Shown here: positions 7,838 to 18,387 of the stretch, piece after piece | Layout: each line of letters opens with the position of its first letter | Position numbering within the stretch: position 1 is the stretch's first letter | DNA from: Palleronia pontilimi | Lineage (GTDB): Bacteria; Pseudomonadota; Alphaproteobacteria; Rhodobacterales; Rhodobacteraceae | DNA: 64,000 nt | Assembly: GCF_016412875.1 (NCBI RefSeq) | Contig: NZ_JAEKPD010000006.1 | Location: 1-64,000 of the forward strand | Direction of reading: 5' to 3' | Position numbers and translations under genes: made by a program | The notes under the pieces: generated by a model | Seen by the model: the letters and a program-made list of their open reading frames with translations, nothing else | Told to the model about the DNA's origin: nothing | The model's database searches: none

Positions 7838-8389
7838 TCACCGGATGCAAAGGATTTCGACGCGGCGGTTCTTCTGCATGCCGGCGGCGGTCTGGTTGGA
7901 CGCGGCGGGGCGACGTTCGCCATATCCGCGGATATCGTTGATGCGGGCGCCGACGCTGGCCGCGACCTTTGCCACCGCGTTGGCGCGGTTGTAGCTCAGG
8001 CGCAGGTTGTAGCTGTCGGACGCGCGGCTGTCGGTGTGGCCGATGATCGTGTAGGCGCGGCTGCCCGATTGCTGGAAGAAGTTGGCGACCATCTGGCGGC
8101 CCTGGCGGCCCAGCCGCGCGCTATCGGTGGCGAAAAGCACGTCCGAGTTCATCACGCCGCAGGTTTCCACCTTGTGGCAGACCGGCGTGCCCTTGCGGGT
8201 CAGCCGGTTAGACGCGTAGCCTTCCCAGCCGTCGTCGCGCACCCAGTGCTCGCAGCCGTCGGGGTCGATCCAGATCGTGCCCACCGCACGTTGCTGGGCG
8301 CGGGCCTCGAGCGGCGCGCTCAGCGTGGCCGTGGCGGCAACGGCCGCCATCAGCGCCGCGCGGCCCATGTTTGACAAAGTGAGCTTCAC
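7838..8389 (-). CDS. OmpA-family outer-membrane protein
   Basis: Predicted secreted or outer-membrane protein of 183 residues from a GTG start with GGAG 7 bases upstream. A signal peptide (NMGRAALMAAVAATATLSAP, then a cleavage site near ARAQ) is followed by a small module, GTIWIDPDGCEHWVRDDG with EGYASNRLTRKGTPVC, also found in the next gene. The C-terminal OmpA peptidoglycan-binding domain follows (VLFATDSARL, then TIIGHTDSRASDSYNLRLSY and GYGERRPAASN). The domain probably tethers the envelope to murein. An in-frame ATG at 8368 is the alternative start. Confidence 0.9.
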   Translation of the reverse strand: MKLTLSNMGRAALMAAVAATATLSAPLEARAQQRAVGTIWIDPDGCEHWVRDDGWEGYASNRLTRKGTPVCHKVETCGVMNSDVLFATDSARLGRQGRQMVANFFQQSGSRAYTIIGHTDSRASDSYNLRLSYNRANAVAKVAASVGARINDIRGYGERRPAASNQTAAGMQKNRRVEILCIR

Positions 8390-8614
8390 AGCACGACTCC
8401 TTCCGATATCATCGCCGAAACCGGGCAGCACCGTTCGACATCCCCAAATCTTGGAAAAAACCATACCCGTTTTCAAAGACTTGTGAAGGCAGAATACCGC
8501 CGATGGTGTTTCCGCTACGGAAACAATGCAGATTTTGTGTCGCGCCATCTGGTCAGGCTGCGCATGGGTTCGGCGGGCCCGCGGACGCCCCGCCCGCCGC
8601 AAATCGCGCTGGCG

Positions 8615-9922
8615 TCAGACCAGCGTTCCGGCCAGCGAGTTGGGCGCGCTGGCGGTGATCCGAACCGCGCGCAGATCGCCCACGGCGACCTGCGGCGCAT
8701 CCACGAAGACCGAATGCAGGTGATCCGACTTGCCGACCATCTGCCCCGCCTCGCGGCCCGGCTTCTCGAACAGCACGCTGACCGTGCGGCCCACCATCCG
8801 GTCCTGCACCGCGCGCTGCTGGCGCTTCAGAAGCGCCTGGAGCCGTTGCAGCCGATCATCCTTCACGGCCTCGTCCACGTGGGCGCGCTCGGCGGCGGGG
8901 GTGCCGGGGCGGGGCGAATACTTGAAGCTGTAGCACTGGCCGTATTCCACGGCCTCGACCAGCGCCAGGGTCTGCTGGAAATCCGCCTCCGTCTCGCCGG
9001 GGAAGCCGACGATGAAATCGCCCGACAGCAGGATATCGGGGCGCGCCGCGCGGATGCGTTCGATCAGGCGGACATAGCTTTCGGCGGAGTGCTTGCGGTT
9101 CATGGCCTTCAGCACCCGGTCGCTGCCGGACTGCACCGGCAGGTGCAGGTAGGGCATCAGCTTCTCGACCTCGCCATGGGCCGCGATCAGCGCGTCGTCC
9201 ATGTCGTTGGGATGCGACGTGGTGAACCGGATCCGCGCGAGCCCGTCGATGGCAGCCAACTCGCGGATCAGGCCCGCCAGCCCGCCCGGGTGCCCGTGAT
9301 AGGCGTTGACGTTCTGGCCCAGCAACGTGATTTCGCGCACACCGCGCTCGACCAGGTCGCGGGCCTCGGACAGGACGCGCGCGGCCGGGCGGGACATCTC
9401 GGCGCCGCGGGTGTAGGGCACGACGCAAAAGGCGCAGAACTTGTCGCAGCCTTCCTGCACCGTCAGAAACGCCGACGGCGCGCGGCGCGCCTTGGGCCGG
9501 GCGGGCAGATCGCCGAACTTGTCCTCTTCGGGAAAATCGGTGTCGAGCGCCTTCCGGCCCGCGCGCGCCTTCGCTTCCAGCGCGGGCAGCCGGTGATAGC
9601 TTTGCGGCCCCACCACCAGGTCCACCAGCGGCTGGCGACGCATGATCTCTTCGCCCTCGGCCTGCGCCACGCAGCCCGCCACGCCGATCTTCAGGTCGGG
9701 ATTGGCGTCCTTCAGGGCCCGGAAGCGTCCCAGCTCGGAATAGACCTTTTCGGCCGCCTTCTCGCGGATGTGGCAGGTGTTGAGGACGATCATGTCGGCA
9801 TCGTCCGCGCTGTCGGTCTGGACATAGCCCCGGGGGGCCAGCGCTTCGGCCATGCGCTCGCTGTCATAGACGTTCATCTGGCAGCCATAGGTCTTGATGA
9901 ACAGCTTGCGGGGGGCGGACAT
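8615..9922 (-). CDS. miaB: tRNA-2-methylthio-N6-isopentenyladenosine synthase MiaB
   Basis: Radical-SAM methylthiotransferase that adds the methylthio group to i6A37 of tRNAs. From the ATG at 9922 the protein has 435 residues. The N-terminal UPF0004 domain carries Cys14 (KTYGCQMN), Cys50 (NTCHIREKA) and Cys84 (GVAGCVAQ) for the auxiliary cluster. The radical-SAM CxxxCxxC is Cys159/163/166 ([17 protein letters not shown]). A C-terminal TRAM domain follows. The KTYGCQMN and NTCHIREKA motifs favour MiaB over MtaB or RimO. Confidence 0.97.
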   Translation of the reverse strand: MSAPRKLFIKTYGCQMNVYDSERMAEALAPRGYVQTDSADDADMIVLNTCHIREKAAEKVYSELGRFRALKDANPDLKIGVAGCVAQAEGEEIMRRQPLVDLVVGPQSYHRLPALEAKARAGRKALDTDFPEEDKFGDLPARPKARRAPSAFLTVQEGCDKFCAFCVVPYTRGAEMSRPAARVLSEARDLVERGVREITLLGQNVNAYHGHPGGLAGLIRELAAIDGLARIRFTTSHPNDMDDALIAAHGEVEKLMPYLHLPVQSGSDRVLKAMNRKHSAESYVRLIERIRAARPDILLSGDFIVGFPGETEADFQQTLALVEAVEYGQCYSFKYSPRPGTPAAERAHVDEAVKDDRLQRLQALLKRQQRAVQDRMVGRTVSVLFEKPGREAGQMVGKSDHLHSVFVDAPQVAVGDLRAVRITASAPNSLAGTLV

Positions 9923-10031
9923 GGGCGTCGCTTTCGTGGCGGGGTCTGGATGCGCGACGGTCCATACCGCAGGCGACGCGGGCCCGCAACGCTTGCATCG
10001 GAAGGCGGGGGGCGGCAAAACGCGAAGCAGC

Positions 10032-10898
10032 ATGTCCCGCTTCCACAATATCGACGCCTTTCGCGCGGCCCAGATCGATCTGGGCCCCGGCCCCGTGGCC
10101 ATCCTGCTGGCCGAGGACGCGACCGAACTCGACAGCACGCTCGACCGGCTTCGGACCGTGCGCTTCGCCCGGATCGTGATGTTCGCGCCCGACGCCCTTG
10201 CGCCCGCCGATCCGCCCGACGGGCTGATCCGGGTCAGCTGGACCCCGGGCGGGCGCGCGGCCACCACCGACGCCGTGAACGCGGTGATCGACAAGGCCCC
10301 GGGCGTGTGGATGCATTACTGCTACAACGCCGAATACCTGTTCTACCCGTTCTGCGAGACGCGCAGCGTCGGCGAATTGCTGGCCTTCCACGCCGAGGAA
10401 CGGCGCGACGCGATGCTCACTTACGTGATCGACCTTTACGCCGCCGATACCGACGCCTTCCCCGACGCGGTGTCCCGCGCCCACGCGCACCTGGACCGGT
10501 CGGGCTATTACGCGCTGGCGCGGCCCGATCCCGACAATCACGACTACCCGATGGAGCGGCAGCTGAATTTCTACGGCGGCCTGCGCTGGCGGTTCGAAGA
10601 GCACGTCCCCGAGGACAGTCGCCGCATCGACCGGATCGGGCTGTTCCGCGCCAAGCCGGGGCTGCGCCTGTGCGCCGATCACACCTTCAGCGATCCCGAA
10701 TACAACACCTATGCCTGTCCGTGGCACCACAACGTGACGGCGACGATCTGCTCGTTCCGCGCGGCCAAGGCGCTGCGGCGCAACGCGGGATCGCGCCGCG
10801 CGGTCAGGAACTTCAAGTGGCACAACTCGGCGCCATTCGAATGGGATTCGCAGCAGCTTCTGGACCTGGGGCTGATGGAGCCCGGCCAGTGGTTCTGA
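10032..10898 (+). CDS. conserved hypothetical protein, possibly glycosyltransferase-related
   Basis: A 288-residue soluble protein transcribed away from miaB and convergent with hisG. I do not recognise the family with confidence. It is rich in aromatic residues and His, with stretches such as [20 protein letters not shown] and [19 protein letters not shown]. The N-terminal alternating beta-alpha pattern and later acidic loops could fit a GT-A-like fold, but no DxD catalytic motif is plain. The ATG at 10032 is preferred over upstream in-frame ATGs, which lie in the miaB promoter region. Confidence 0.75.
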   Translation: MSRFHNIDAFRAAQIDLGPGPVAILLAEDATELDSTLDRLRTVRFARIVMFAPDALAPADPPDGLIRVSWTPGGRAATTDAVNAVIDKAPGVWMHYCYNAEYLFYPFCETRSVGELLAFHAEERRDAMLTYVIDLYAADTDAFPDAVSRAHAHLDRSGYYALARPDPDNHDYPMERQLNFYGGLRWRFEEHVPEDSRRIDRIGLFRAKPGLRLCADHTFSDPEYNTYACPWHHNVTATICSFRAAKALRRNAGSRRAVRNFKWHNSAPFEWDSQQLLDLGLMEPGQWF

Positions 10899-10900
10899 GC

Positions 10901-10918
10901 GGGCGCCGTCCGGCGCCC
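10901..10918. terminator. GC hairpin between convergent genes
   Basis: A perfect 8-bp stem GGGCGCCG/CGGCGCCC with a 2-base gap, between the stop codons of the plus-strand hypothetical gene and minus-strand hisG. There is no T-run, so terminator activity is uncertain. Confidence 0.4.
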
Positions 10919-10941
10919 CCGCCCTGCGCCGCGCGATCCGG

Positions 10942-11631
10942 TCAGGCCAGTCCCAGCTGCGCGCTCAGCCGGGCCAGCGTCGCCCGCGCGGCGTCGTCCC
11001 ACGCGGCGGCGCGGGCGCGGAACAGCGTCGCCTGGCTGGCGTGGACCGGACCGTCGGACAGCATCTTCAGATGGTTGGCGCGCAGCGTGGCCCCCGTCGA
11101 CGTGATGTCGGCGATGGCTTCGGCGGTGGCGTTCCGGACCGTGCCTTCCGTGGCACCCTGGCTGTCGACAAGCTGGTAGTCTGCCACGCCGTGCTGGCGC
11201 AGGTAGTCGCGCATCAGCCGGTGGTACTTGGTGGCGATCCTCAGCCGGTGCCCGTGGCGCGCGCGGAACGCGGCGCAGACGGCGTCCAGATCGTCGAGCG
11301 TGTCCACGTCCACCCAGAGCTGCGGCACCGCGATCACCAGGTCGGCATGACCGAACCCCATGGGCGCCAGCGGCTCGACCCGGGTGTCCCAGGCGGCCAG
11401 GTTCTCGCGCACCAGGTCCGAGCCGGTGACGCCCAGGTGGATGCGCCCCGCCGCCAGCTCGCGCGGGATCTCGCCCGCCGAAAGCAGCACCATCTCGACC
11501 CCGTCGATGCCGTCGATCCGGCCCGCGTATTCGCGGTCCTCGATCTTCTGCATCTCGACGCCGCGTTCGCCGAACCACCGGAACGTGTCTTCCATCAGCC
11601 GCCCCTTGGACGGCACCCCGATCTTCAGCAT
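10942..11631 (-). CDS. hisG: ATP phosphoribosyltransferase, short form (HisG_S)
   Basis: First enzyme of histidine biosynthesis: joins ATP and PRPP. At 229 residues this is the short form, lacking the C-terminal regulatory domain, and it therefore needs HisZ, encoded just upstream with a 7-base overlap. The N-terminus [20 protein letters not shown] and the segment GRIHLGVTGSDLVREN are diagnostic. It is the last gene of hisS-hisZ-hisG. Confidence 0.97.
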   Translation of the reverse strand: MLKIGVPSKGRLMEDTFRWFGERGVEMQKIEDREYAGRIDGIDGVEMVLLSAGEIPRELAAGRIHLGVTGSDLVRENLAAWDTRVEPLAPMGFGHADLVIAVPQLWVDVDTLDDLDAVCAAFRARHGHRLRIATKYHRLMRDYLRQHGVADYQLVDSQGATEGTVRNATAEAIADITSTGATLRANHLKMLSDGPVHASQATLFRARAAAWDDAARATLARLSAQLGLA

Positions 11632-12713
11632 GGCGCGTCCCCCGCCAGCATCACCGCGGGCCGGATCACGCCGCCGACCGCGCGCATGTCGGCCCCGCCA
11701 CCCAGGGCGCGCGTCAGCGCGTCGTAGCGCCCCCCGGTGGCCAGCGGCGGCAAGTCATCGCGCCCGGCCAGCCGGAAAGTGAAGACGAAGCCGTCGTAAT
11801 ATTCCATCGTGCCGCGTCCCAGCGCACCGTCGAAGGGCAGCGCCGAGACGTCGATGCCGTGCTTGACCAGCGCGTCCAGGCGCCGCGCCACGCCGTCCAC
11901 CGCATCCGCGATCCCCGGCATCTCGGACGCGATGTCGTAAAGCTGCACCAGGGCCGCCGGGCTGGGCATGTCCAGCGCAAGCAGCGCGCCGATCGCATCG
12001 ACCTGCGCCTTCGACAGCGGCGGCTCGGCCGCGTCGGCGCGCAGGGCGGCGATGCGGGCCTCGACCTCGGCGCGCGAGCGCAGCCCGATCTCGGCGCCCG
12101 CCTCGGCCATCGGGTCGCTTTCGGCCAGCAGGGCGGCGCGGGCGGGCGATACCGGCGTGCGGCCCGAAAAGCGGTCGAGCAGCGCCGCGAAGCGCGCGGG
12201 CCGCCAGATATGCCGCATCAGCGCCGCGCGGCGGCGTTCGGACGTCTCGAACCCCCTCACCAGCGCCGTCAGCACGCCCAGATCGCCCGTCGCCACCCGG
12301 GGCGACAGCGGCGCCAGCACCGCCTGGATCAGCGCGAAGACCTCGGCATCGGCATCCGCGGGCACGCCGCCGAACAGCTCGAACCCGGCCTGCAGGTATT
12401 CCGCCGAGCGGTCGGCGCGGGTCTGGCGGCGGAAGATCTCGCCCGCATAGGCGTAGCGCGCGGGATCGGCACGGGTGGCCATGTGGCGCTGCACGATCGG
12501 CACGGTGAAATCGGGACGCAGCATCGCCTCGCCCCCGTCGGGCCCCTGGGTGACGAAGGCGCGGGCGCGGATGTCCTCGCCGTAGAGGTCCAGCAGCGTG
12601 TCGGCGGGCAGCAGGATGTCGGGCTCGACCCGCTCGGCGCCCGCGGCCAGGAACGCGGTCAGCAGGTCTTCGGCGCAGGCGCGCTCGGCCCGCTTGTCGG
12701 GCGCGTCGCTCAT
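11625..12713 (-). CDS. hisZ: ATP phosphoribosyltransferase regulatory subunit
   Basis: HisRS-like paralogue without aminoacylation activity that forms the regulatory complex with short HisG. It has 362 residues from the ATG at 12713, which overlaps the hisS stop (ATGA). Class-II synthetase-like motifs remain: [20 protein letters not shown] and [20 protein letters not shown]. Its neighbours (hisS upstream, hisG downstream) confirm the assignment and show how a synthetase and its paralogue share one operon. Confidence 0.95.
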   Translation of the reverse strand: MSDAPDKRAERACAEDLLTAFLAAGAERVEPDILLPADTLLDLYGEDIRARAFVTQGPDGGEAMLRPDFTVPIVQRHMATRADPARYAYAGEIFRRQTRADRSAEYLQAGFELFGGVPADADAEVFALIQAVLAPLSPRVATGDLGVLTALVRGFETSERRRAALMRHIWRPARFAALLDRFSGRTPVSPARAALLAESDPMAEAGAEIGLRSRAEVEARIAALRADAAEPPLSKAQVDAIGALLALDMPSPAALVQLYDIASEMPGIADAVDGVARRLDALVKHGIDVSALPFDGALGRGTMEYYDGFVFTFRLAGRDDLPPLATGGRYDALTRALGGGADMRAVGGVIRPAVMLAGDAPC

Positions 12714-14230
12714 CCCAACCGCTTCGCGATCTCGGCCACCATGTCCGCGCGGGGGACTTCGAACTGGGCGGGCTGGTCGCGCCATTCCTCGTGGCTAAGT
12801 TCCGAGGCGAGCCGCGCACCCAGCTTCAGATCCTTGACCTGCACCACGTCGCGGGCGGCCTCGTCGTCGCCCTGGATGATGGCGAAGGGCGCGCCGCGTT
12901 TGTCGCAATACTTCAACTGGTTGCCGAAATTCTTGGGATTTCCCAGGTAGAGCTCGGCGCGAATGTTCGATTTGCGCAAGTCGGTGACCATCTTCTGGTA
13001 GTCCGCGATGCGCGACTTATCCATCACGGTGACGACCACGGGACCGTCTTCGACCCCGTCGAAGCGGCCCTTCGCCTCGAGCGCGGCCAGCAGACGGTCG
13101 ACCCCGATGGAGATCCCCGTCGCGGGCACTTCCTGCCCGGTGAAGCGCTTCACCAGGTCGTCGTAACGCCCGCCGCCCGCCACGCTGCCGAACTGGCGCG
13201 GGCGCCCCTTTTCGTCGGTGATCTCGAAGGTCAGCTCGGCCTCGTAAACCGGGCCGGTATAGTAGCCGAGGCCGCGCACCACCGAGGGGTCGATGACGAT
13301 GCGGTCGGGTCCGTAGCCTTGAGCGGCGAGCAGGTCGGCGATCTGGCGCAACTCGTCCACTCCCGCGCGGCCCGTTTCGGACCCGGAAACAATGTCTGCG
13401 AGATAGGCAAGCGAAGTCTCGTTCGGGCTGATATCATCGCGATCCGTTAGTGCAGATTTTTCCTGCTCAACAGTCTCGTTGATAAGCCTGTTTGCACCTA
13501 CGAAGCTCATCAACCTTTCGATCTGCGCGTCCGACAGCCCCGCGCCCTTCGTGAAATCCCCGCTCTCGTCCTTGCGCCCCTCGCCGAGCAGCGCGCGGAC
13601 GCCGTCCTCGCCCAGACGGTCCAGCTTGTCGATGGCGCGCAGGACGATGCCGCGGGTGCGTTCGTCGTCGGGCGCGATGCCCGCGACCTCCATCACGCCG
13701 TCCAGGATCTTACGGTTATTCACGCGGATGATGTAGTCGCCGCCGAGGCCCAATTCCTCGAACACGTCCGACAGCATGGCGCAGATCTCGGCGTCGGCGG
13801 CCATGGACGCCGATCCCACCGTATCCGCATCGCATTGATAGAACTGGCGAAATCGTCCCGGCCCGGGCTTTTCGTTCCGCCAGACCGGGCCCACCTGATA
13901 GCGCCGGTAGGGCGACGGCAGATCGTTGCGATACTGCGCCGCGACGCGCGCCAGCGGCGCGGTCAAATCATAGCGCAGCGCCAGCCAGTCGCCGTCTTCT
14001 TCCCATGCGAAAACCCCGTCATTGGGGCGGTCCACGTCGGGCAGGAACTTGCCCAGCGCCTCGACCGTCTCGACGGCCGAGGTTTCCAGCGCGTCGAAGC
14101 CATACAGGTGATAGATCCGGGCGATCTTGGCCAGCATGTCTGCCCGCCGCGTGACCTCGACCCCGCGATAGTCGCGGAAGCCCTTGGGCGTCACGGCCTT
14201 GGGGCGGGGCTGTTTTTTCTGCTTGGCCAT
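12710..14230 (-). CDS. hisS: histidyl-tRNA synthetase, eukaryote-like alphaproteobacterial type
   Basis: Charges tRNA-His. It has 506 residues from the ATG at 14230, longer than the ~420-residue standard bacterial enzyme. Motif 2 reads [20 protein letters not shown], then [12 protein letters not shown] at residues 128-139. The YQCDxDxxG ending is the pattern of eukaryotic and some alphaproteobacterial HisRS, not the QxGxE of ordinary bacteria. The HisA signature [16 protein letters not shown] and motif-3 region [13 protein letters not shown] are present. This class is known to pair with an unusual tRNA-His lacking the G-1 element; the tRNA gene is not in the window. Confidence 0.95.
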   Translation of the reverse strand: MAKQKKQPRPKAVTPKGFRDYRGVEVTRRADMLAKIARIYHLYGFDALETSAVETVEALGKFLPDVDRPNDGVFAWEEDGDWLALRYDLTAPLARVAAQYRNDLPSPYRRYQVGPVWRNEKPGPGRFRQFYQCDADTVGSASMAADAEICAMLSDVFEELGLGGDYIIRVNNRKILDGVMEVAGIAPDDERTRGIVLRAIDKLDRLGEDGVRALLGEGRKDESGDFTKGAGLSDAQIERLMSFVGANRLINETVEQEKSALTDRDDISPNETSLAYLADIVSGSETGRAGVDELRQIADLLAAQGYGPDRIVIDPSVVRGLGYYTGPVYEAELTFEITDEKGRPRQFGSVAGGGRYDDLVKRFTGQEVPATGISIGVDRLLAALEAKGRFDGVEDGPVVVTVMDKSRIADYQKMVTDLRKSNIRAELYLGNPKNFGNQLKYCDKRGAPFAIIQGDDEAARDVVQVKDLKLGARLASELSHEEWRDQPAQFEVPRADMVAEIAKRLG

Positions 14231-14330
14231 GGGGTTCCGGGGGTGTGCTTCAGACGCGGCCCGTCTAGCCCAGCCCCGCCCCCCGCGCAAGCGATGGCCC
14301 CGCGGCGCGCCATGTGCTAGGCGCGAGGGC

Positions 14331-14531
14331 ATGGAGACGACACGGATCGAAGAACGCCTGGCCCACTTGTTGCGCGCCAATGACGAGCTGTCGGATATCG
14401 TGCGCGACCAGGCCGAGCGCATCGCGCTGCTCGAGCGGCGCGTGCAGATGCTGATGGAGCGCGAGGCAGGCCGCGAATACGGCGAAGGCGGCGTGGTGCC
14501 GCTGGGCGACGAGCGCCCGCCGCACTGGTGA
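14331..14531 (+). CDS. slyX: SlyX-family small protein
   Basis: A 66-residue coiled-coil protein, [20 protein letters not shown] onward, ending DERPPHW. Length, heptad pattern and the PPH(Y/W) C-terminus fit the SlyX family, whose role is not settled. The ATG at 14331 has GAGGG upstream; an upstream in-frame ATG would start inside the hisS promoter region and add unrelated residues. It diverges from hisS and converges with dnaE. Confidence 0.85.
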   Translation: METTRIEERLAHLLRANDELSDIVRDQAERIALLERRVQMLMEREAGREYGEGGVVPLGDERPPHW

Positions 14532-14604
14532 CGCGCCCGATCGGGGTCGGCGCTGTCCGGGCGGGCCGTCCCGCCTGGCCGCCGACCACCCCGCAGCGGG
14601 CGCG

Positions 14605-17600
14605 TCAGATGTCTTCGACCGTGACCACGCCCGCCAGCGATTTCAGCGCGCCCTTGATCTGCGGGTTGACCGGGAAGGCGTCGCCCAGGCTGACCTCGAC
14701 CTCGCCCGGCAGGTCCGGATCCATCAGGCACAGGCTGACCGGTCCGCGTCCGCGGATCTTGGCCTCGGACGCCGCGCGCTCCAGGATCGACGCCACCAGC
14801 CCCACCGCTTCCTCGGCCTCGACGAAGACGCGCAGACCGCCGCCGCCCGCCTCTTCCACCGCCGTGTCGATGGGCACGACCGAGCGGCAGAGCAGCTTCA
14901 ACTGCTCGGCCTCGACCGTCGCTTCCACCTGCATCAGCACGTTGGACCCCGCCTCCAGCAGGTCGCGCGACGATTCCAGCGTGTCCGAGAATACCATCGC
15001 CTCGAACAGCCCGGTGGGATCGCTGGCCTGCACGAAGGCAAAGCGGTTGCCCTTGGCCGATTTGCGCTCTTGCCGCCCCGACACCGTCGCCGCGATCTTG
15101 GCGACCTTGGGCCCGCCCTGGGCCTCGCGCGCCAGCGCCTCGAGCGTCATCACGCCCTTGCGCTTCAATGCGGGCATGTAGTCGTCCAGCGGGTGGCCCG
15201 ACAGGTAGAAGCCGATGGCCTTGTGCTCTTCGGCCAGCCGCTCGGCGGGCAGCCAGTCGTCGCAGGGCGCCAGACGCGGCTCGGGCAGATCGTCGCCGGC
15301 CTCGCCGAACAGCGACACCTGGTTGCTGGCCTTCTGGTCATGGATCGCCGCCGAATAGGCCACCAGCGCGTCCAGGCTGTCGAACACCCGCCGCCGGTTC
15401 GGGTCGAGCTGGTCGAAGGCCCCGGCGCGGGCCAGCATTTCCATGGGCCGCTTGCCCACGCGCTTCAGGTCCACCCGCCGCGCCAGATCAAAGAGCGTCG
15501 CGAAGGGCTTGCCGTCTTCATTGTTCTGCGCACCTCCGGTGCGACCCGCCACGATCAGCTGCATCGCCTCGAGCCCCACGTTCTTCAGCGCGCCCAGCCC
15601 ATAGACCACGCGGCCCTCGCTGACCGAAAACGCCGCCGCGGACCGATTCACGCAAGGCGGCACGATCTCGATCTCGAGCCCCCGGCGCACTTCCTCGGCA
15701 TAGACGGCCAGCTTGTCGGTCAGGTGGATGTCGCAGTTCATCACGCCGGCCATGAACTCAACCGGGTGGTTCGCCTTCAGCCACGCGGTCTGGTAGCTGA
15801 CCACCGCGTAGGCCGCCGCGTGGGACTTGTTGAAGCCGTAATTGGCGAACTTGTCCAAGAGCGCCCAGGTCTCGTTCGCGGTCTTCTTGTCGACGCCGTT
15901 CTTCGCGGCACCGGCCAGAAATTTCGGCTTCTCGGCGTCCATGGCGGCCTGGATCTTCTTGCCCATGGCGCGGCGCAGCAGGTCGGCGCCGCCAAGCGAA
16001 TATCCCGCCATTTCCTGCGCGATCTGCATCACCTGTTCCTGGTAGACGATGATGCCTTGCGTCTCGTCCAGGATGTGATCGACCGACGGGTGCAGCGTGT
16101 CGCGTTCGGAAAGGCCGTTCTTCACCTCGCAATATTTCGGGATGTTTTCCATGGGGCCGGGACGGTAGAGCGCCACCAGCGCCACGATATCCTCGATGCA
16201 GGTGGGCTTCATGCGCCGCAGCGCGTCCATCATGCCGGTGCTTTCCACTTGGAACACCGCGACCGTCTTCGCGCGGGCGTAAAGCGCGTAGCTTTTGGGG
16301 TCGTCCAGCGGGATCAGGTTGATCTGGTTCTCGGTCCCTTGCGCGGGCTGGTACAGCTCGGACCCGTCCGGCGCCATATGGATCGGCCGCGTCTGGTTGA
16401 TCAGGTCCACGGCGTTCTGGATCACCGTCAGCGTCTTCAGGCCCAGGAAGTCGAACTTCACCAGCCCCGCCTGCTCGACCCATTTCATGTTGAACTGGGT
16501 GGCGGGCATGTCGGATTTCGGGTCGCGATAGAGCGGGACCAGCGCGTCCAGCGGCCGGTCGCCGATGACCACGCCCGCCGCGTGGGTGGACGCGTTGCGC
16601 AATAGCCCTTCGACCTGCTGGCCGTAATCCAGCAGCCGCGCGACGACCTCTTCGTTGCGCGCCTCTTCGCGCAGGCGTGGCTCGTCGGCCAGCGCCTTTT
16701 CGATGCTGACGGGCTTCACGCCTTCCACCGGGATCATCTTCGACAGCCGATCCACCTGGCCATAGGGCATCTGCAACACCCGGCCCACGTCGCGCACGGC
16801 GGCCTTCGACAGAAGCGCGCCGAAGGTGATGATCTGGCCCACCCGGTCGCGGCCGTATTTCTCTTGCACGTAGCGGATCACTTCTTCGCGGCGGTCCATG
16901 CAGAAGTCGATGTCGAAGTCCGGCATGCTGACCCGCTCGGGGTTCAGGAACCGCTCGAACAGCAGCGAATAGCGCAGCGGGTCCAGGTCGGTGATCGTCA
17001 GCGCATAGGCCACCAGCGACCCCGCCCCAGATCCGCGGCCGGGGCCCACCGGAATGTCGTGATCCTTGGCCCACTTGATGAAATCCGCGACGATCAAGAA
17101 ATAGCCGGGAAAGCCCATCCCTTCGATGATGCCCAGCTCGAATTCCAGCCGCTTTTCGTAGTCTTCCACGGGTGCGGCATGCGGGATCACCGCCAGCCGG
17201 TCCTTCAGCCCCGCGACCGCCTGGCGGCGCAGCTCGTCCACCTCGTCATCGGCGAATTTCGGCAGGATCGGATCGCGGCGATAGGCGGCGAAGGCGCAGC
17301 GCCGCGCGATTTCCACCGTGTTCTCGATGGCCTCGGGCAGATCCGCGAACAGCGTCGCCATCTCGCGCGGCGATTTCAGGTAATGCTGCGGCGTCAGGCG
17401 GCGGCGCGGCTCGTTCTGGTCCACGTAGGCGCCGTCGGCGATGCAGATCAGCGCGTCATGCGCCTCGTACATGTCGGCCTTGGGGAAATAGACGTCGTTG
17501 GTCGCGACCAGCGGCAGGTCCATGGCATAGGCCATTTCCACGTGGCCGCGCTCGGTGGCCTGCTCGGCGCCCGTCAGCTTGCCGCCCTCGCCGGGATGGC

Positions 17601-18129
17601 GCTGCAATTCGACGTAAAGTCGGCCGGGATAGATCCCCGCCAGCTGCGCCAGCATGGCTTCGGCCTTGTCGCGCGCCCCCTGCTGCAAAAGCCGGCCCAC
17701 CGGCCCGTCCGGCCCGCCCGACAGGCAGATCAGCCCGTCGCCATGGGCCGCCAGATCGTCCACCGTCACATGCGGCAGGTCGCCCCCCTCGCGCAGGTAG
17801 AGCGCCGAGTTCAGCTTCATCAGGTTCTCGTATCCCGCCTCGGACTGCGCCAGCAGCACCAGCGGCGCCGGGCGCGGCAGTTGGCGGCCCTGCGCGGCTT
17901 CGCCGAACCCCATGACCGACACCTGGCAGCCGACGATGGGCTGCACGCCCGCCTCCAGCGCGCCCACGGAAAACTCCAGCGCCGCGAACATGTTGTCGGT
18001 GTCGGTGACGGCGACGGCGGGCATCCCCATCCCGGCCACGAGGCCCGGCAGCTTCTTCAGCCGCATGGCCCCTTCCAGCAGGGAATATTCGGTGTGCAGT
18101 CGCAGGTGGATGAATCGCGGATCGGCCAT
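14605..18129 (-). CDS. dnaE: DNA polymerase III subunit alpha
   Basis: Replicative polymerase catalytic subunit. From the ATG at 18129 it has 1174 residues, normal for DnaE1. The PHP domain begins [15 protein letters not shown] (residues 7-20). The palm carries [10 protein letters not shown] at 362-371 and the catalytic PDFDIDF at 403-409. The C-terminal third holds the helix-hairpin-helix and OB-fold ([19 protein letters not shown]). It encodes DnaE1 rather than the SOS-induced DnaE2: the neighbours are not imuA/imuB, and the full OB region is present. Confidence 0.97.
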   Translation of the reverse strand: MADPRFIHLRLHTEYSLLEGAMRLKKLPGLVAGMGMPAVAVTDTDNMFAALEFSVGALEAGVQPIVGCQVSVMGFGEAAQGRQLPRPAPLVLLAQSEAGYENLMKLNSALYLREGGDLPHVTVDDLAAHGDGLICLSGGPDGPVGRLLQQGARDKAEAMLAQLAGIYPGRLYVELQRHPGEGGKLTGAEQATERGHVEMAYAMDLPLVATNDVYFPKADMYEAHDALICIADGAYVDQNEPRRRLTPQHYLKSPREMATLFADLPEAIENTVEIARRCAFAAYRRDPILPKFADDEVDELRRQAVAGLKDRLAVIPHAAPVEDYEKRLEFELGIIEGMGFPGYFLIVADFIKWAKDHDIPVGPGRGSGAGSLVAYALTITDLDPLRYSLLFERFLNPERVSMPDFDIDFCMDRREEVIRYVQEKYGRDRVGQIITFGALLSKAAVRDVGRVLQMPYGQVDRLSKMIPVEGVKPVSIEKALADEPRLREEARNEEVVARLLDYGQQVEGLLRNASTHAAGVVIGDRPLDALVPLYRDPKSDMPATQFNMKWVEQAGLVKFDFLGLKTLTVIQNAVDLINQTRPIHMAPDGSELYQPAQGTENQINLIPLDDPKSYALYARAKTVAVFQVESTGMMDALRRMKPTCIEDIVALVALYRPGPMENIPKYCEVKNGLSERDTLHPSVDHILDETQGIIVYQEQVMQIAQEMAGYSLGGADLLRRAMGKKIQAAMDAEKPKFLAGAAKNGVDKKTANETWALLDKFANYGFNKSHAAAYAVVSYQTAWLKANHPVEFMAGVMNCDIHLTDKLAVYAEEVRRGLEIEIVPPCVNRSAAAFSVSEGRVVYGLGALKNVGLEAMQLIVAGRTGGAQNNEDGKPFATLFDLARRVDLKRVGKRPMEMLARAGAFDQLDPNRRRVFDSLDALVAYSAAIHDQKASNQVSLFGEAGDDLPEPRLAPCDDWLPAERLAEEHKAIGFYLSGHPLDDYMPALKRKGVMTLEALAREAQGGPKVAKIAATVSGRQERKSAKGNRFAFVQASDPTGLFEAMVFSDTLESSRDLLEAGSNVLMQVEATVEAEQLKLLCRSVVPIDTAVEEAGGGGLRVFVEAEEAVGLVASILERAASEAKIRGRGPVSLCLMDPDLPGEVEVSLGDAFPVNPQIKGALKSLAGVVTVEDI

Positions 18130-18387
18130 GGCGTCCGTGATACGCCGACGGCCCCGCCCCGGGAAGACCCCATCGCGCCCCGTCCGCCATCGAGGCACCG
18201 CGCCCGGCCGAGCCCACGGCTCCGACACCTCCGACCGCACGCGCAACATTTGGGCAGGTTGAGGATCATTTGCCCCTTGCCAATTCCGTGCCGCGCCGCC
18301 TAGCCTTTTGCCCAGACAGCCCGCGCCAGTTCTACGCCGCATCGAACACGCGCGATCCCGGCATCGGTAAGGCGGCAGGCAATCCCC

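Noticed and set aside
14605-14731. dnaE as SOS-type dnaE2
   Set aside because: The protein has full DnaE1 length and C-terminal OB region, and no imuA/imuB neighbours are present.
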